NCBI GenBank assembly: GCA_937968035.1
Contig: CALBTS010000734.1
Span: forward strand, 1-6,222
Source of the DNA: an uncultured Methanomethylovorans sp.
GTDB taxonomy: Archaea > Halobacteriota > Methanosarcinia > Methanosarcinales > Methanosarcinaceae
Direction: 5' to 3'
Length of the DNA stretch: 6,222 nt
Shown here: positions 1 to 5,253 of the stretch, in pieces
Layout: each line of letters starts with the position of its first letter
How positions within the stretch are numbered: position 1 is the stretch's first letter
Notes under the pieces: generated by a model
What the model was told of the DNA's origin: nothing
Seen by the model: the letters and a program-made list of their open reading frames with translations, nothing else
Database searches by the model: none
Position numbers and translations under genes: made by a program

Positions 1-10
1 GTATAAGTGC

Positions 11-826
11 ATGATATCCATTAAGGACCTTTCATACAGCTATCCCGATGGCACATATGTGCTTGATTCCATTGATCTTGAACTAAAAATGGGTGAATTT
101 GTAACCTTAATGGGTCCCAATGGCTGTGGCAAGTCCACTCTGTCCAGGCACTTGAACGGCCTCTTAAGGCCCACTGAAGGTTCTGTGGAGGTGATGGGTA
201 TGGATACGAGAGACTCTTCTCATCTCTGGAAGATCAGACAGGTTGTTGGTATGGTTTTTCAGAACCCTAATGTGCAGTTCTTTGGAAGCACACTGGAAGA
301 GGATATTGCCTTTGGTTTAGAGAATTTAGCACTTCCGCCTGCAGAGATCAGATATTTGGTTTCAGAAGCATTAACAGTTACTGGTATGGAAAAGTATAGG
401 TATGCTTCTCCAGGTTCCCTGAGCGGTGGCCAGAAACAGAAAGCGGCCATTGCAGGGTCTTTATCTATGGGTTCTAAATTCCTCGTGCTGGATGAAGCGA
501 CTTCTATGCTGGACCCACGATCATGCACAGAAGTGCTCAATATAGTGCTTTCTCTTAAAAAAAAAGGAATAGGCCTGCTTTATATAACCCACCGGCTGGA
601 AGAAGCACTGATCTCAGACCGTGTTCTGGTGATGGATAACGGTAAGGTCATAGCCGATGGTGCACCGCGTGACATTATCAGGGAATTCCTTCGGGACCAT
701 GATCTTTTTGAGGTGCCCCCTTTAGTGCAGCTTGCACTAAGACTTGAAGACGCAGGTATTATTCACCTGAATGGTCAGCCATTGTCTCCACTTACTCTGG
801 CGGAGGGGATATGTCGGTCATTGTAG
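11..826 (+). CDS. ecfA1: Energy-coupling factor (ECF) transporter ATP-binding protein, EcfA1 type
   Basis: One of two ATPases that would power an ECF importer for a vitamin or metal at the inner face of the membrane. The 271-residue protein is a complete ABC nucleotide-binding domain. It has Walker A GPNGCGKST at residues 35-43, the Q-loop glutamine at 84 in the context VFQNP, an intact signature LSGGQ at 137-141, Walker B with D161-E162, and the switch histidine H194. The string DEATSMLDP after Walker B is typical of EcfA1 as opposed to EcfA2. The residues after it are RSC where family members usually have a GR pair. Length is normal for EcfA. The start at 11 is chosen because ISIKDLSYSY is the usual N-terminus; the frame is open to the window edge and no ribosome site is visible in the 10 bases before it. 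The gene overlaps the next one by 16 bases, implying co-transcription and translational coupling. The family is secure; the substrate is unknown. Confidence 0.92.
   Translation: MISIKDLSYSYPDGTYVLDSIDLELKMGEFVTLMGPNGCGKSTLSRHLNGLLRPTEGSVEVMGMDTRDSSHLWKIRQVVGMVFQNPNVQFFGSTLEEDIAFGLENLALPPAEIRYLVSEALTVTGMEKYRYASPGSLSGGQKQKAAIAGSLSMGSKFLVLDEATSMLDPRSCTEVLNIVLSLKKKGIGLLYITHRLEEALISDRVLVMDNGKVIADGAPRDIIREFLRDHDLFEVPPLVQLALRLEDAGIIHLNGQPLSPLTLAEGICRSL
802..808 (+). promoter_or_regulatory. Ribosome binding site of ecfA2 inside the end of ecfA1
   Basis: GGAGGGG lies two bases before the ATG at 811 and inside the coding sequence of the upstream gene. Its position fixes the start of the second ATPase at 811 and supports coupled translation of the two ATPases. 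Confidence 0.6.
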
Positions 827-1638
827 AAAATGTCAGCTTTTCCTATGCACGAAAAACCCAGTTAGAGCAAATGGTGCTTGACAAAGTGAGCCTGAAGATA
901 GAAGAAGGTGAATTTCTGGTCATTATGGGAGAAGTAGGTTCAGGGAAAACCACTCTTGTAAAACATTTCAACGGCCTTTTAAAGCCCTCTTCAGGAAAAG
1001 TGACTGTGGATGGGTATAATGCAGCTTCTGTTCATGCCAGGAAACTAGTAGGAATGCTGTTCCAGTTTCCCCAGCAGCAACTATTTGCAAGGACAGTGTT
1101 TGAAGATGTCGCTTTTGCACCATCCAACTTTGGAATTTCCGGTGAGGAATTGCGTTCAAAAGTGAGCTGGTCATTAAAACTGCTGGGAATGGATGGAAAG
1201 ATCGCTTCAAGATCACCTTTCAGTTTAAGTAATGGCCATATGAGGCTGGTGGCCCTTGCCGGTGTCATCGCTGCAAGTCCTAAATATATCGTTCTTGATG
1301 AACCCTTCACAGGGCTTGATCCTAAGGGCAGAAAAGAACTCTCCAAGGCATTGGCACAGGTTCATGCCATGGGGATCACTATAGTGATCATAACTCACAA
1401 TTTAGATCATGTGTTGCCCTCAGCTACCAGGATGGTTTTCATGGACCAGGGAAAAATAGCATTTGATGGCACACCTGAGGACTTTTTTTTATCTACTCTT
1501 CCACAAATTCCTGATATTCCTTTGTTGATGAGGGAGCTTCGCAGATGCGGGATAAAGGTCGAAGAAAAAATATTCGATGTGGAAGAGGCTTTCCAGGAAA
1601 TAATGCGTATCAAAAGGATGGGGACAGCACATGAATGA
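811..1638 (+). CDS. ecfA2: ECF transporter ATP-binding protein, EcfA2 type, with divergent signature motif
   Basis: Second ATPase of the ECF module, expected to form a heterodimer with the preceding gene product and dock onto EcfT. The 275-residue protein has Walker A GEVGSGKTT at 40-48, Q-loop Q85 in LFQFPQQQLF, Walker B IVLDEP at 160-165 with catalytic E164, the D-loop FTGLDP at 166-171, and switch H196. The ABC signature is LSNGH (139-143) instead of LSGGQ, followed by a normal MRLVALAG helix; the DNA codons confirm this (agt aat ggc cat). In an ABC dimer this signature closes the ATP site formed with Walker A of EcfA1, so one of the two sites may be weak or regulatory; that is inference. 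The rest of the protein is intact with no frameshift, so it is not decaying. It overlaps ecfA1 by 16 bases and ecfT by 8. Confidence 0.9.
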   Translation: MSVIVENVSFSYARKTQLEQMVLDKVSLKIEEGEFLVIMGEVGSGKTTLVKHFNGLLKPSSGKVTVDGYNAASVHARKLVGMLFQFPQQQLFARTVFEDVAFAPSNFGISGEELRSKVSWSLKLLGMDGKIASRSPFSLSNGHMRLVALAGVIAASPKYIVLDEPFTGLDPKGRKELSKALAQVHAMGITIVIITHNLDHVLPSATRMVFMDQGKIAFDGTPEDFFLSTLPQIPDIPLLMRELRRCGIKVEEKIFDVEEAFQEIMRIKRMGTAHE

Positions 1639-2410
1639 ACTGTTCTTTTCCTACATCGAGGGAAGATCTGTTCTTCACAGGCTGGACCCCCGTACGAAAC
1701 TTGTATCAGTAATGCTGCTTAGTGTTGTTGTACTGGGGGCATCCAGTTCTCAGGATATGGTTTTGTTATCAAGTGCTTTTCTCTTATTTGCACTTCTTGC
1801 AAAGCAGGGAATAAAGCACCATCTTAACTCTCTTCGTCCCATGCTGTTGTTCTTCATTTTCATTTTCTTGGTAGAGGTCATGTTCTCAGAAAGTGAGGGG
1901 CTGTTTTACCTGGGGCCATTAGGTGTAAGTTATGAAGGACTCTGGAAAGGGATGCTTGTTACTTCACGATTCATTCTGCTTGTCCTTTTCGCCTCATTGC
2001 TTATTTCAACCACACGTCCTGCCCTCATTACTTTAGGTATAGAAAGGATGCTGCGCCCACTACCCCTTTCTCTGTTGGGCATTTCATCCTATGACCTTGC
2101 CACCATGATGTCCATTTCCATGCGTTTTGTGCCCTTGCTTCACGAGAGTCTGCAGCAAATCACAGAAGCACAGGTTTCCAGAGGTATGGATCTGCGTCGT
2201 AATCCTTTGAAGGCCATTCCTTCCATAGCTGTGCCTATGATCCGCAATACATTGCGTGTGACAGAGGACCTGGCGATGGCTATGGAAAGCCGATGTTATC
2301 AGGGTGCATACAGGACATCCATGTTAGAACTGGATATGCACAAAGAGGATTGGCTATCTCTCTTGATAGTGGCATTTATAATTATTTTGTTCTTCTATCC
2401 CCCGATCTGA
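1631..2410 (+). CDS. ecfT: ECF transporter transmembrane coupling protein EcfT (CbiQ family)
   Basis: Membrane scaffold that joins the two ATPases to a substrate-binding S component. The 259-residue protein begins with the family hallmark LDPRTKL (18-24). It has hydrophobic helices at about 24-40, 44-58, 70-86 and 107-128, then a long amphipathic coupling region (about 150-225) and a last helix at about 241-258. EcfT proteins carry two short Ala-Arg-Gly-like motifs that sit in grooves of the ATPases. Here they read S183-R184-G185 and S220-R221-C222, so both arginines are kept but the second glycine has become cysteine. Start 1631 overlaps the EcfA2 stop by 8 bases; a modest purine-rich ribosome site (AGGATGGGG) ends about seven bases before it. 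No S component follows, so it must lie upstream of the window or elsewhere. Two distinct ATPases argue against a simple CbiMNQO cobalt system, which has one. Confidence 0.9.
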   Translation: MNELFFSYIEGRSVLHRLDPRTKLVSVMLLSVVVLGASSSQDMVLLSSAFLLFALLAKQGIKHHLNSLRPMLLFFIFIFLVEVMFSESEGLFYLGPLGVSYEGLWKGMLVTSRFILLVLFASLLISTTRPALITLGIERMLRPLPLSLLGISSYDLATMMSISMRFVPLLHESLQQITEAQVSRGMDLRRNPLKAIPSIAVPMIRNTLRVTEDLAMAMESRCYQGAYRTSMLELDMHKEDWLSLLIVAFIIILFFYPPI

Positions 2411-2417
2411 CGGTTAC

Positions 2418-2423
2418 TTATAT
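2418..2423 (+). promoter_or_regulatory. Candidate TATA box for the arsR-like/permease unit
   Basis: TTATAT just after the ecfT stop and overlapping the left arm of the inverted repeat. At the usual archaeal spacing of about 25-30 bases, transcription would begin near 2445-2452, at or beside the in-frame ATG at 2450, which would make the mRNA leaderless or nearly so. A second AT-rich match (CATATATA, 2443-2450) is possible but would place the transcript start inside the coding region. Confidence 0.45.
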
Positions 2424-2447
2424 GAACTATTGTTCATATGTTCATAT
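2420..2447 (+). promoter_or_regulatory. Candidate ArsR/SmtB operator: inverted repeat plus a third tandem half-site
   Basis: ATATGAAC (2420-2427), four bases TATT, then its exact reverse complement GTTCATAT (2432-2439), immediately followed by another GTTCATAT (2440-2447). The core reads TGAA-N6-TTCA, the pattern known for SmtB-type repressor operators. It lies across the likely TATA box and the first possible start codon of the repressor gene, so binding would block initiation: autorepression. The sequence pattern is seen directly; the binding partner is inferred from adjacency and from the repressor family. Confidence 0.75.
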
Positions 2448-2794
2448 ATATGTCCCATTCATGCATGGATGAAGCAGCTATTAAAGCTATGATCCATAGG
2501 CTGCCCTCTGAACAAGTGCTGAACCGCATATGCCAAACTTTTGGTGCATTACAATGCACAACACGTCTGCAGATCCTTCTACTTTTACAGCAGTGTCCTC
2601 TTTGTGTGACTGATATTGAAAATATGCTGGGACAATCCCAATCGGCTATCTCTCACAGCTTGCGTACCCTGCGCCAGCTAGACCTTGTGAGGACAAAAAG
2701 AGAAGGCCGTTTTACTGTCTATCATCTGGCTGATGAGCACGTAAGTGTACTTGTGGAGATGTGCAAGCAGCACGCAAAGGAGATGGAATCCTGA
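2438..2794 (+). CDS. ArsR/SmtB-family metal-sensing transcriptional repressor
   Basis: Winged-helix repressor expected to bind the palindrome in front of it and to release DNA when it binds metal. The 118 residues include a recognition helix around QSQSAISHSLRTLRQL (66-81) and a wing KREGRFTVY (87-95). The sequence D99-x-H101, then H112 and E115, reproduces the alpha-5 zinc site of SmtB (Asp104, His106, His117, Glu120) with identical spacing. C56 and D59 match SmtB alpha-3 residues Cys61 and Asp64, and C9 falls where Cys14 would be, so an alpha-3N site is also possible. Six cysteines in total (9, 32, 40, 53, 56, 109) include the pair C53-P-L-C56. In-frame ATGs are at 2438, 2450 and 2465 and none has a clear ribosome site; 2450 fits a leaderless transcript and keeps C9. 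The longest form is given. It overlaps the permease gene downstream. Confidence 0.88.
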   Translation: MFIYMSHSCMDEAAIKAMIHRLPSEQVLNRICQTFGALQCTTRLQILLLLQQCPLCVTDIENMLGQSQSAISHSLRTLRQLDLVRTKREGRFTVYHLADEHVSVLVEMCKQHAKEMES

Positions 2795-3897
2795 TATCCG
2801 AAGCATCGATCATACAGATCCTGTATGGCATTTCATTTGAATCCTGGTCACTTTTCCTGGAGATGTCTCCTTATCTTTTCCTGGGATTCCTGATCGCAGG
2901 CATATTGCATGCATTTGTGCCGGACGAAAAAGTGCTGTCTTATCTGGGTGAATCAGCAGGAAAAGTAAGGTCTGTGATCAATGCATCTATCATGGGTTTG
3001 CCGTTGCCGTTATGTTCATGTGGAGTGGTACCTACGGCCTTATCTCTTAAGAAAAGAGGTGCAACAAAAGGGGCTACGTTATCCTTCATGATCTCTACAC
3101 CGGAAACAGGAGTTGATTCCATTGCGATCACCTACGCTTTACTTGATCCCATAATGACGGTATTCAGGCCATTGGCTACACTGTTCACGGCTATAGCAGC
3201 AGGCATAGTTGAAAACTTTTCATCGGTAACTGAGAAGAAGACCCATTTAAACAAACCCCTTGTCATGATGCACGCTCCAGCTATCCAAGGATGCGGTTGT
3301 TCCTGTCCGGGAGGGGCATGCTCTTCGGATATTAATACTGGTACAGTTCCCAGAATATCAGCTGGTATAAAGTATGCATTTGTAGACCTTCTTGGGGATA
3401 TTTCAAAATGGCTGATAATAGGGACCATAATTGCAGGCATTATTGCATACTTGATACCTGAAGAGGTTATCAGTTCCTATCTGGGAGGTGGGATTTTTTC
3501 AATGTTGATAATGCTTCTGATAGGCATACCTCTCTATATTTGTGCGACCACGTCTACACCTCTTGCTGCAGCACTGGTTGCAAAAGGTATGAGTCCAGGA
3601 ACAGCTTTTGTGTTCCTCCTTGCAGGACCGGCGACGAACGCTGCAACCATCACCATGGTAATGAAATTCCTGGGGAAAAGGACTGCTATGGTCTATGTTG
3701 GCATGATAGCAGTATGTTCCATGGGGTTCGGCCTGCTTCTGGATTACATATATCTGAGACTTGGGATACAGGCAGCTGCAGTTGTGGGAAGTGGAGCAGA
3801 TATTGCACCACCATACATCCAGCTTGCATTTGCACTTGTGCTACTTCCTCTTATGGTCTATGGTATGTTCCGAAAAAAGTGTAATTTAGAACATTGA
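2761..3897 (+). CDS. Two-repeat membrane permease, DUF318 / SO_0444-type Cu/Zn efflux family
   Basis: Predicted inner-membrane exporter of a heavy metal. About 368-378 residues in two homologous halves. The first half holds EMSPYLFLGFLIAG (34-47) and PLPLCSCG (81-88) followed by PTALSLKKRGATKGATLSF. The second half repeats the plan with GIPLYICATTSTP (255-267), then KGMSPGTAFVFLLAGPATN (275-293). The linker has H171 and the cysteine cluster CGCSCPGGAC (178-187), a plausible metal-handling loop. Family knowledge ties such permeases to copper/zinc efflux and, more distantly, to arsenic permease ArsP; the adjacent SmtB-like sensor favours zinc or a similar divalent metal. The start is uncertain. 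GTG at 2761 gives the longest frame, but a good ribosome site (AAGGAGAT, 2777-2784) points to CTG at 2791, which overlaps the repressor stop as CTGA. The extra ten residues from GTG look unlike the family N-terminus. Confidence 0.85.
   Translation: MQAARKGDGILISEASIIQILYGISFESWSLFLEMSPYLFLGFLIAGILHAFVPDEKVLSYLGESAGKVRSVINASIMGLPLPLCSCGVVPTALSLKKRGATKGATLSFMISTPETGVDSIAITYALLDPIMTVFRPLATLFTAIAAGIVENFSSVTEKKTHLNKPLVMMHAPAIQGCGCSCPGGACSSDINTGTVPRISAGIKYAFVDLLGDISKWLIIGTIIAGIIAYLIPEEVISSYLGGGIFSMLIMLLIGIPLYICATTSTPLAAALVAKGMSPGTAFVFLLAGPATNAATITMVMKFLGKRTAMVYVGMIAVCSMGFGLLLDYIYLRLGIQAAAVVGSGADIAPPYIQLAFALVLLPLMVYGMFRKKCNLEH
2777..2784 (+). promoter_or_regulatory. Ribosome binding site deciding the permease start
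   Basis: AAGGAGAT lies inside the repressor gene, with the GGAG core eight bases before CTG 2791. It is downstream of GTG 2761 and so cannot serve it; the only purine run before that GTG (GGAG, 2755-2758) is two bases away, too close. The next in-frame ATG (2863) would remove the first conserved helix. Confidence 0.55.
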
Positions 3898-3939
3898 TCT
3901 ATGTTTTAAGAGAAAAGGCAGGCAGAGGGTACCACAGGC

Positions 3940-4515
3940 TTAATCCTTCTTTACCGCCCTTTTACCAATAAGAACTTCAGTAGACTTGATCACTGCAAAG
4001 ACCTCGTCACCTTCTTTTATATCCAGCTTTTCAACTGCCTCGGTGGTAATAAGTGAGCTGAGCACTGCAGCTTCTATGGACAATTTTACTCTTGAGGCCA
4101 GGTCTCCCTTTTCTACTTCAATCACCTTTGCAGGTATCCTGTTGCGTGCGGAAAGGTGTAATCCAAGGTCCTCCCTGAAAGTCTCATCATGCATTGTATC
4201 GTTGAGCAGCTGCTTGTTCATATCGTATTCTTTTATGAGTTTGCGGCCAGCATCAGTGAGAAAGGTGCCCTGTGCTTTTCCTCCTCTTACTGTCACTACT
4301 ACATCTTCGCCCAGACGTTCACTCATCTTATTGAGCACCAGCCATGCATGCTTGTAGGAAACACCTACTTTGCTGCATGCTTTGCGTAGTGACCCTTCTT
4401 CATCTATTGCCTTGAGAAGGGCGACTTTCCCTTCTCCTATTACGGGTTTTCCGTCTTCCGTGATCCAGACTTTCGTTCTTGTTTCCATATCTCTCATTTT
4501 AGAGGTCACTGTCAT
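3940..4515 (-). CDS. ModE-type molybdate/tungstate-responsive regulator with a single TOBE/Mop domain
   Basis: Transcriptional regulator expected to sense molybdate or tungstate. Up to 191 residues. The N-terminal ModE winged helix spans about residues 15-95, with the core [19 protein letters not shown] (40-58) and wing [17 protein letters not shown] (77-93). A linker of about 25 residues leads to one Mop/TOBE domain starting at S122-A-R-N-R126 and running to about 186. E. coli ModE has two Mop repeats, so this is the short archaeal form, where the oxyanion site would have to form between subunits. Start choice: ATG 4515 overlaps the XRE gene by 17 bases; ATG 4497 follows that stop by one base; ATG 4488 gives METRTKVWI, closest to the usual N-terminus. 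None has a strong ribosome site, so translation is probably coupled to the gene before it. A molybdate/tungstate-type importer ATPase nearby on the same strand supports the assignment. Confidence 0.85.
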   Translation of the reverse strand: MTVTSKMRDMETRTKVWITEDGKPVIGEGKVALLKAIDEEGSLRKACSKVGVSYKHAWLVLNKMSERLGEDVVVTVRGGKAQGTFLTDAGRKLIKEYDMNKQLLNDTMHDETFREDLGLHLSARNRIPAKVIEVEKGDLASRVKLSIEAAVLSSLITTEAVEKLDIKEGDEVFAVIKSTEVLIGKRAVKKD

Positions 4516-4702
4516 CGAATATAAATAGCTCGTCTAACGTGGAGTTCAGGCATTTTGCTATCCTGTATGCAAGTTTCAGCGATGGATTGTATTTTCCCTT
4601 TTCCAGAAAACCTATTGTTTCCCTGCGGACGCCGACCTTTTTTGCCAGATCTTCCTGGGTTAGGTCGTATCGTGCTCTGAACTCTTTGATCCTTGTCTGC
4701 AT
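4499..4702 (-). CDS. Small XRE-family helix-turn-helix regulator
   Basis: A 67-residue, single-domain Cro/CI-type DNA-binding protein. The helix-turn-helix runs from about L14 to E34 ([21 protein letters not shown]), followed by the family string [16 protein letters not shown] (35-50) and an acidic tail FIFDDSDL. There is no ligand-binding domain, so it is probably a constitutive binder or is controlled through the membrane partner encoded just upstream; that is inference from the frequent pairing of such regulators with small membrane proteins. The start at 4702 is supported by AGAGGTG at 4713-4707, four bases before the ATG. The gap from the membrane-protein stop is 26 bases, and the gene's end overlaps the longest form of the ModE gene, so all three probably share one transcript. 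Confidence 0.88.
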   Translation of the reverse strand: MQTRIKEFRARYDLTQEDLAKKVGVRRETIGFLEKGKYNPSLKLAYRIAKCLNSTLDELFIFDDSDL

Positions 4703-4706
4703 GCGA

Positions 4707-4713
4707 CACCTCT
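4707..4713 (-). promoter_or_regulatory. Ribosome binding site of the XRE gene
   Basis: AGAGGTG on the minus strand, four bases before ATG 4702. It complements the usual archaeal 16S rRNA tail (GAGGTGAT type) and selects 4702 over the overlapping out-of-frame ATG at 4709. Confidence 0.6.
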
Positions 4714-4728
4714 GCTATAGATCGTTGA

Positions 4729-5115
4729 TCAGTCCATATCGCCTTTTGAGAGGAAATGCCACTGGAAACCTTTTGCAGTCACCAGCATAAGAATTCCGAG
4801 AATGAACACTACTTCGGATACTGTGAGCTGTGCAAACCGCAGGCGATCTATCCAGAATATCAGGTTCAAAGCGAGAAATGTGATGAGCCATGAGTATGAC
4901 AGGCCATAAGCACCCAGCTTCTTTGTCCTCTCATCTTTTTCCGGCAGGTTCCCTGTCCTTCTCAGCCTGATCAGCAGTACAGCTATAAGGGCCACACCGA
5001 TGTTGATCAATATATTTGCAACCTCTTCATTGCCTATTTGCAGGACACTCGCCGTCACTCCTGCCACAAAGGCTATTATTGCTGCATAAAGACTATATTT
5101 GTACCTGTTGTCCAT
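4729..5115 (-). CDS. Four-helix membrane protein, DUF2178-like
   Basis: A 128-residue integral membrane protein of unknown function. Hydrophobic segments lie at about 8-27, 32-49, 71-89 and 99-117. Between helices 2 and 3 is a charged cytoplasmic-type loop with RLRRTGNLPEKDERTKK; the DER triad (61-63) is a recurring mark of DUF2178-like proteins. No enzymatic motif is visible. Proteins of this kind are often encoded next to a small XRE regulator, as here, which suggests they act together, perhaps with the membrane protein sequestering or signalling to the regulator; this is inference. Start 5115 is supported by AGAGGT at 5128-5123 on the minus strand with seven bases of spacing. It is the first gene of the probable unit membrane protein, XRE, ModE. 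Confidence 0.75.
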   Translation of the reverse strand: MDNRYKYSLYAAIIAFVAGVTASVLQIGNEEVANILINIGVALIAVLLIRLRRTGNLPEKDERTKKLGAYGLSYSWLITFLALNLIFWIDRLRFAQLTVSEVVFILGILMLVTAKGFQWHFLSKGDMD

Positions 5116-5122
5116 GTTGGAT

Positions 5123-5128
5123 ACCTCT
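5123..5128 (-). promoter_or_regulatory. Ribosome binding site of the DUF2178-like gene
   Basis: AGAGGT seven bases before ATG 5115, within the longer purine-rich string GAGAGGTAT (5129-5121). It supports this start codon. Confidence 0.6.
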
Positions 5129-5133
5129 CATTA

Positions 5134-5169
5134 TATGTGATATTTCTATCTTTATGTGGTATATTTCTA
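5134..5169. repeat. Imperfect direct repeat in the leader of the DUF2178/XRE/ModE unit
   Basis: Read on the plus strand, TATGTGATATTTCTA (5134-5148) recurs as TATGTGGTATATTTCTA (5153-5169): the same word with two bases inserted, starting 19 bases apart and ending 21 apart, about two turns of the helix. It lies between the likely TATA box (5178-5187) and the start codon (5115), covering the expected transcription start, which is a position for a repressor. The XRE protein of the same unit is the natural candidate, but this is inference. AT-rich sequence raises the chance of coincidental repeats. Confidence 0.4.
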
Positions 5170-5177
5170 ATATCCTG

Positions 5178-5187
5178 CTATAAATAG
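5178..5187 (-). promoter_or_regulatory. Candidate archaeal TATA box for the DUF2178/XRE/ModE unit
   Basis: CTATTTATAG on the minus strand (a self-complementary stretch except at the centre), 63 bases before the start codon at 5115. The usual spacing puts transcription start near 5150-5158, leaving a leader of about 35-43 bases that contains the ribosome site. It is the best TATA match in the 138-base gap between 5116 and 5253. Confidence 0.5.
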
Positions 5188-5237
5188 TTAACTTACAGGT
5201 GTGGCTTGAACATTTTATATGAAGCTATATTCTCAAT

Positions 5238-5244
5238 AAAAAAA
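5238..5244 (-). terminator. Oligo-T terminator after the ABC ATPase gene
   Basis: Seven thymines on the minus strand, nine bases past the TGA of the ATPase gene and followed by ATTGAG. Archaeal RNA polymerase stops at such U-tracts without a hairpin. Together with the TATA box downstream, this suggests the ATPase operon and the DUF2178 unit are transcribed separately. Confidence 0.5.
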
Positions 5245-5253
5245 GTGTTAAGA

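Noticed and set aside
1218..1260. EcfA2 as a decaying pseudogene because of its odd signature motif
   Set aside because: The frame is complete, length is normal, and Walker A, Walker B, Q-loop and switch histidine are intact, so the change looks like divergence, not decay.
11..2410. Assignment of the ECF module as CbiMNQO cobalt or NikMNQO nickel importer
   Set aside because: Those systems have one ATPase and an M component; here there are two distinct ATPases and no M or S gene in the window.
3540..3884. Plus-strand open frame of 114 codons rich in Cys and His
   Set aside because: It is an out-of-frame shadow of the permease gene, whose own frame has conserved helices and motifs. The shadow has no ribosome site and no recognisable domain.
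3898..3939. Bidirectional terminator between the converging permease and ModE genes
   Set aside because: Only short T-tracts (TTTT on the plus strand at 3904-3907, CTTTTCT on the minus strand) and a GGTACC hexamer with no useful stem were found; too weak to call.
3986..4389. Plus-strand open frames opposite the ModE gene
   Set aside because: Antisense to a clear ModE helix-turn-helix and TOBE domain; their Ser-rich composition is what the opposite strand of such a gene gives.
4512..4709. Minus-strand 65-codon frame overlapping the XRE gene
   Set aside because: A frame-shifted shadow of the XRE gene. The ribosome site at 4713-4707 overlaps its start codon and so cannot serve it.
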